Positions 4,909-6,783 of a stretch of 6,783 nt of DNA are shown in pieces. The notes beneath the pieces are model-generated. The model did no database searches, was not told the origin of the DNA, and worked only from the letters and a program-made list of their open reading frames with translations. Origin of the DNA: Akkermansia muciniphila (GTDB taxonomy: Bacteria > Verrucomicrobiota > Verrucomicrobiia > Verrucomicrobiales > Akkermansiaceae); contig CAMBTF010000094.1 of NCBI GenBank assembly GCA_945870545.1, forward strand, positions 1 to 6,783, written 5' to 3'. Each line of letters starts with the position of its first letter. The stretch's first letter is position 1. Both the position numbers and the translations under genes were made by a program.

Positions 4909-6783
4909 ATGCGCAACACAAGCCCTCTCATCCTCAGTCTTATCCTGGCGGCCACCGCCCTTTTCCTCGCCCTCCGCGGCAACAAGCCGGATGAGAAACC
5001 AACTACGCCGCCTTCCGTCGCGGTGGAGGCGCGGGAGTGGCCGCAGGCGAAATCCGACATCACGCCGGATCCCGCTGCGGTGTTCGGGAAATTGGAAAAC
5101 GGGATGCGCTACATGATCCTGCCGAACTCTGAACCACCGAACCGCCTTTCCCTGCGCCTGCACATCGCGGCGGGATCTCTCATGGAAGAAGAGGATCAAC
5201 GCGGCGTCGCCCATTTCCTAGAGCACATGGTTTTCAACGGCACCAAACGCCACAAGGACGCGAACACTCTGATCCGCGAGATGCAGACCCGCGGCATCGC
5301 CTTCGGCGCGCATGTCAACGCCTACACGTCCTTCGACGAGACCGTTTACATGCTCGACCTGCCCGACCTCAAACCGGACACCATGAAACTCACCTTCGGC
5401 GTGCTGCGCGACTTCGCTGACGGCGCGCTGCTCAGCGCGGAGGAAATCGATGCGGAGCGCGGCGTGATCCTCGCGGAAAAGGCTTCGCGGGACTCGGTGG
5501 AATACCGGATGATGCTCAAACAGTTTCAAACCATGCTGCCCGGTTCGCTGATCGGCGAGCGTTTCCCCATCGGCGAGGAGGTGGTGATCAAGAACGCGCC
5601 GCGCCAGCGCTTCGTGGACTTTTATCAGAAATACTACACGCCGGAGCGCATGACTTTCGTAGCCGTCGGCAACATCGATGCGGCGGAGCTTGAGCTGACG
5701 ATCAAGGAAACCTTCGGCACGCTTGTGAATCCAGAGAAGCCCGGCGATGACCCCGATATGGGAGAGGTGGCCATGCCGGAGGGCTTGAAGCCGCACATTT
5801 TCAGCGATCCCGAGCTGACCTCCACGGATGTTTCACTGAACCTGGTGCGCCCTTTTGAGCGAAAGCCCGACACCAAAGAAACCCGGGCGGCGAGATTCCC
5901 GGTGGAGATTGCGCACTCGATCATGGGCCGCCGTTTCGAGCGGATCACGAAACAGGAAAACTCACCGGTGAGCAGCGGCTCCGCCTCAAAATTCGCGCTC
6001 TTCAACGAGCTGGAGATGGGTTCCGTTTCACTCACCGCCGCCGATGACCGCTGGCAGGAAGTGGTGCCCGTCCTCGAACAAGAACTGCGCCGCGCCAAGG
6101 AGCATGGCTTCACCGAGGCGGAGCTTTCCGAAGCGAAAGCGAACCTGCTCAACGCCTACCGCGAGGAGGTGAAACGCAAGGACACCCGCAAGTCCGACTC
6201 GCTCGCCACGGCCATCGCGAGTTCGGTGAACGATGGCTCGGTGTTCTCAACCCCCGAGGCCGACCTCGCGCTCTCCGAGGAAATCCTCAACGGGATCACG
6301 GTCGCGGAAGTTCACGCGGACTTCGTGAAATTCTGGGAAGCGCCGGGATACCACCTCGTGCTTTCCACCAAGAAAGCGCCCGAAGACGCAGCGGAAACCC
6401 TCGCCAAGCTTTACGAAAAATCCGCCGAAACAGCCGTGGAGCCGCCCGCCGCACGCGCAATGATCCCCTTCGGCTACACCGATTTCGGCACACCTGGAAC
6501 CATCGCTTCGACCGCCGAAATCAAGGATCTCGAAATCACGCAGATCAAGCTGGCGAACAATGTCCGCATCAACCTCAAGAAAACCGATTTCGAGAAAAAC
6601 CGCATCCGCATGATGGCACGCATCGGAACCGGCCAGCTCTCCCAGCCGAAGGACTCGCCGATGCTCGACAAGTTCGCCAACGCAGTCTTCGACGGCGGCG
6701 GACTCGGCAAGCACACGAACGACGAGCTTTCCGAAATCCTCGCCGGCCGCAACGTCTCGGTGGGGCTCTCTATCGGCGAGGAC
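4909..6783 (+). CDS. M16 family zinc metallopeptidase (PqqL/insulinase-like), 3' end cut by the window
   Basis: Predicted exported zinc protease. The frame is open to the last base; 625 residues are visible, and full-length two-module M16 proteins of this type have about 900-950, so roughly 300 are missing. A hydrophobic stretch at residues 6-22 (LILSLILAATALF) is a signal peptide or membrane anchor, pointing to the periplasm. The inverted zinc motif HFLEH is at 102-106, and the third ligand Glu183 in ERGVILAE lies 77 residues after His106, as in pitrilysin. FYQKYYTPERMTFVAVGNID (238-257) leads into the first M16_C domain (about 240-415). Near 522-567, YTDFGTPG followed by LANNVRINLKKTDFEKNRI starts the second, normally non-catalytic M16 half. 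The ATG at 4909 is chosen because it directly precedes the signal-like stretch; an in-frame TGA is at 4807 and the only near alternative is GTG 4888. No Shine-Dalgarno precedes it. Known relatives degrade peptides in the envelope; the substrate here is unknown. Confidence 0.93.
   Translation, partial: MRNTSPLILSLILAATALFLALRGNKPDEKPTTPPSVAVEAREWPQAKSDITPDPAAVFGKLENGMRYMILPNSEPPNRLSLRLHIAAGSLMEEEDQRGVAHFLEHMVFNGTKRHKDANTLIREMQTRGIAFGAHVNAYTSFDETVYMLDLPDLKPDTMKLTFGVLRDFADGALLSAEEIDAERGVILAEKASRDSVEYRMMLKQFQTMLPGSLIGERFPIGEEVVIKNAPRQRFVDFYQKYYTPERMTFVAVGNIDAAELELTIKETFGTLVNPEKPGDDPDMGEVAMPEGLKPHIFSDPELTSTDVSLNLVRPFERKPDTKETRAARFPVEIAHSIMGRRFERITKQENSPVSSGSASKFALFNELEMGSVSLTAADDRWQEVVPVLEQELRRAKEHGFTEAELSEAKANLLNAYREEVKRKDTRKSDSLATAIASSVNDGSVFSTPEADLALSEEILNGITVAEVHADFVKFWEAPGYHLVLSTKKAPEDAAETLAKLYEKSAETAVEPPAARAMIPFGYTDFGTPGTIASTAEIKDLEITQIKLANNVRINLKKTDFEKNRIRMMARIGTGQLSQPKDSPMLDKFANAVFDGGGLGKHTNDELSEILAGRNVSVGLSIGED

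Noticed and set aside
4871..5116. Lipoprotein-like signal (MLAIPPCIAILASC) in the frame of ATG 4871
   Set aside because: Only the first 15 or so residues look like a signal; the rest is Arg/Ser/Pro-rich shadow of the M16 gene, which has its own signal-like N-terminus in another frame starting at 4909.
5218..6152. Minus-strand frames of 192 and 172 residues opposite the M16 gene
   Set aside because: Both overlap the conserved M16 coding sequence and show no family motif; codon-bias shadows.
6247..6714. 155-residue minus-strand frame opposite the 3' part of the M16 gene
   Set aside because: Antisense shadow rich in Gly/Phe/Arg with no recognisable domain.

Overview
This is a GC-rich bacterial window with seven protein genes. 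Six run leftward as one tightly spaced minus-strand series (about 87-4470). The seventh, a large zinc protease gene, runs rightward from 4909 and leaves the window at the right edge. No rRNA, tRNA, CRISPR array, transposase or phage gene was recognised. The likely source is the Planctomycetota-Verrucomicrobiota-Chlamydiota group, most probably a Verrucomicrobium-type bacterium. That is inference from three things: a eukaryote-type UDPGP uridylyltransferase, a DUF2721 membrane protein and an unusual NUDIX 'predicted phosphoesterase' occurring together; a PqqL-like M16 protease; and weak or absent Shine-Dalgarno sequences at most starts. The sequence does not prove the taxonomy.

Layout in minus-strand transcription order: a DUF2721 three-helix membrane protein (4470-4072); 53 bp later a NUDIX hydrolase (4018-3395); 60 bp later a two-gene toxin-antitoxin module, with a 62-residue antitoxin overlapping a 92-residue RelE/ParE toxin by 4 nt (3334-2871); 48 bp later UTP-glucose-1-phosphate uridylyltransferase (2822-1443); and only 3 bp later argininosuccinate lyase, argH (1439-87). 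The first 86 bases of the window hold only a doubtful partial frame.

The gap between the two divergent units (4471-4908) is the only long noncoding stretch. It holds a long imperfect inverted repeat (4615-4713; 31 of 32 positions paired, one 7-nt bulge), AT-rich in its arms and bracketed by a 9-bp direct repeat. It looks like a small non-autonomous or REP/MITE-like element, not a terminator.

The ugp and argH genes are housekeeping: UDP-glucose supply for glycogen, envelope and sugar-nucleotide metabolism, and the last step of arginine synthesis. Their near-contact suggests co-expression without an obvious metabolic link. The toxin-antitoxin pair lies in the same orientation directly upstream and may share transcripts with them. 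No clearly new system is evident. The items most worth a second look are the intergenic hairpin element, the toxin-antitoxin pair placed upstream of housekeeping genes, and the atypical Nudix box.
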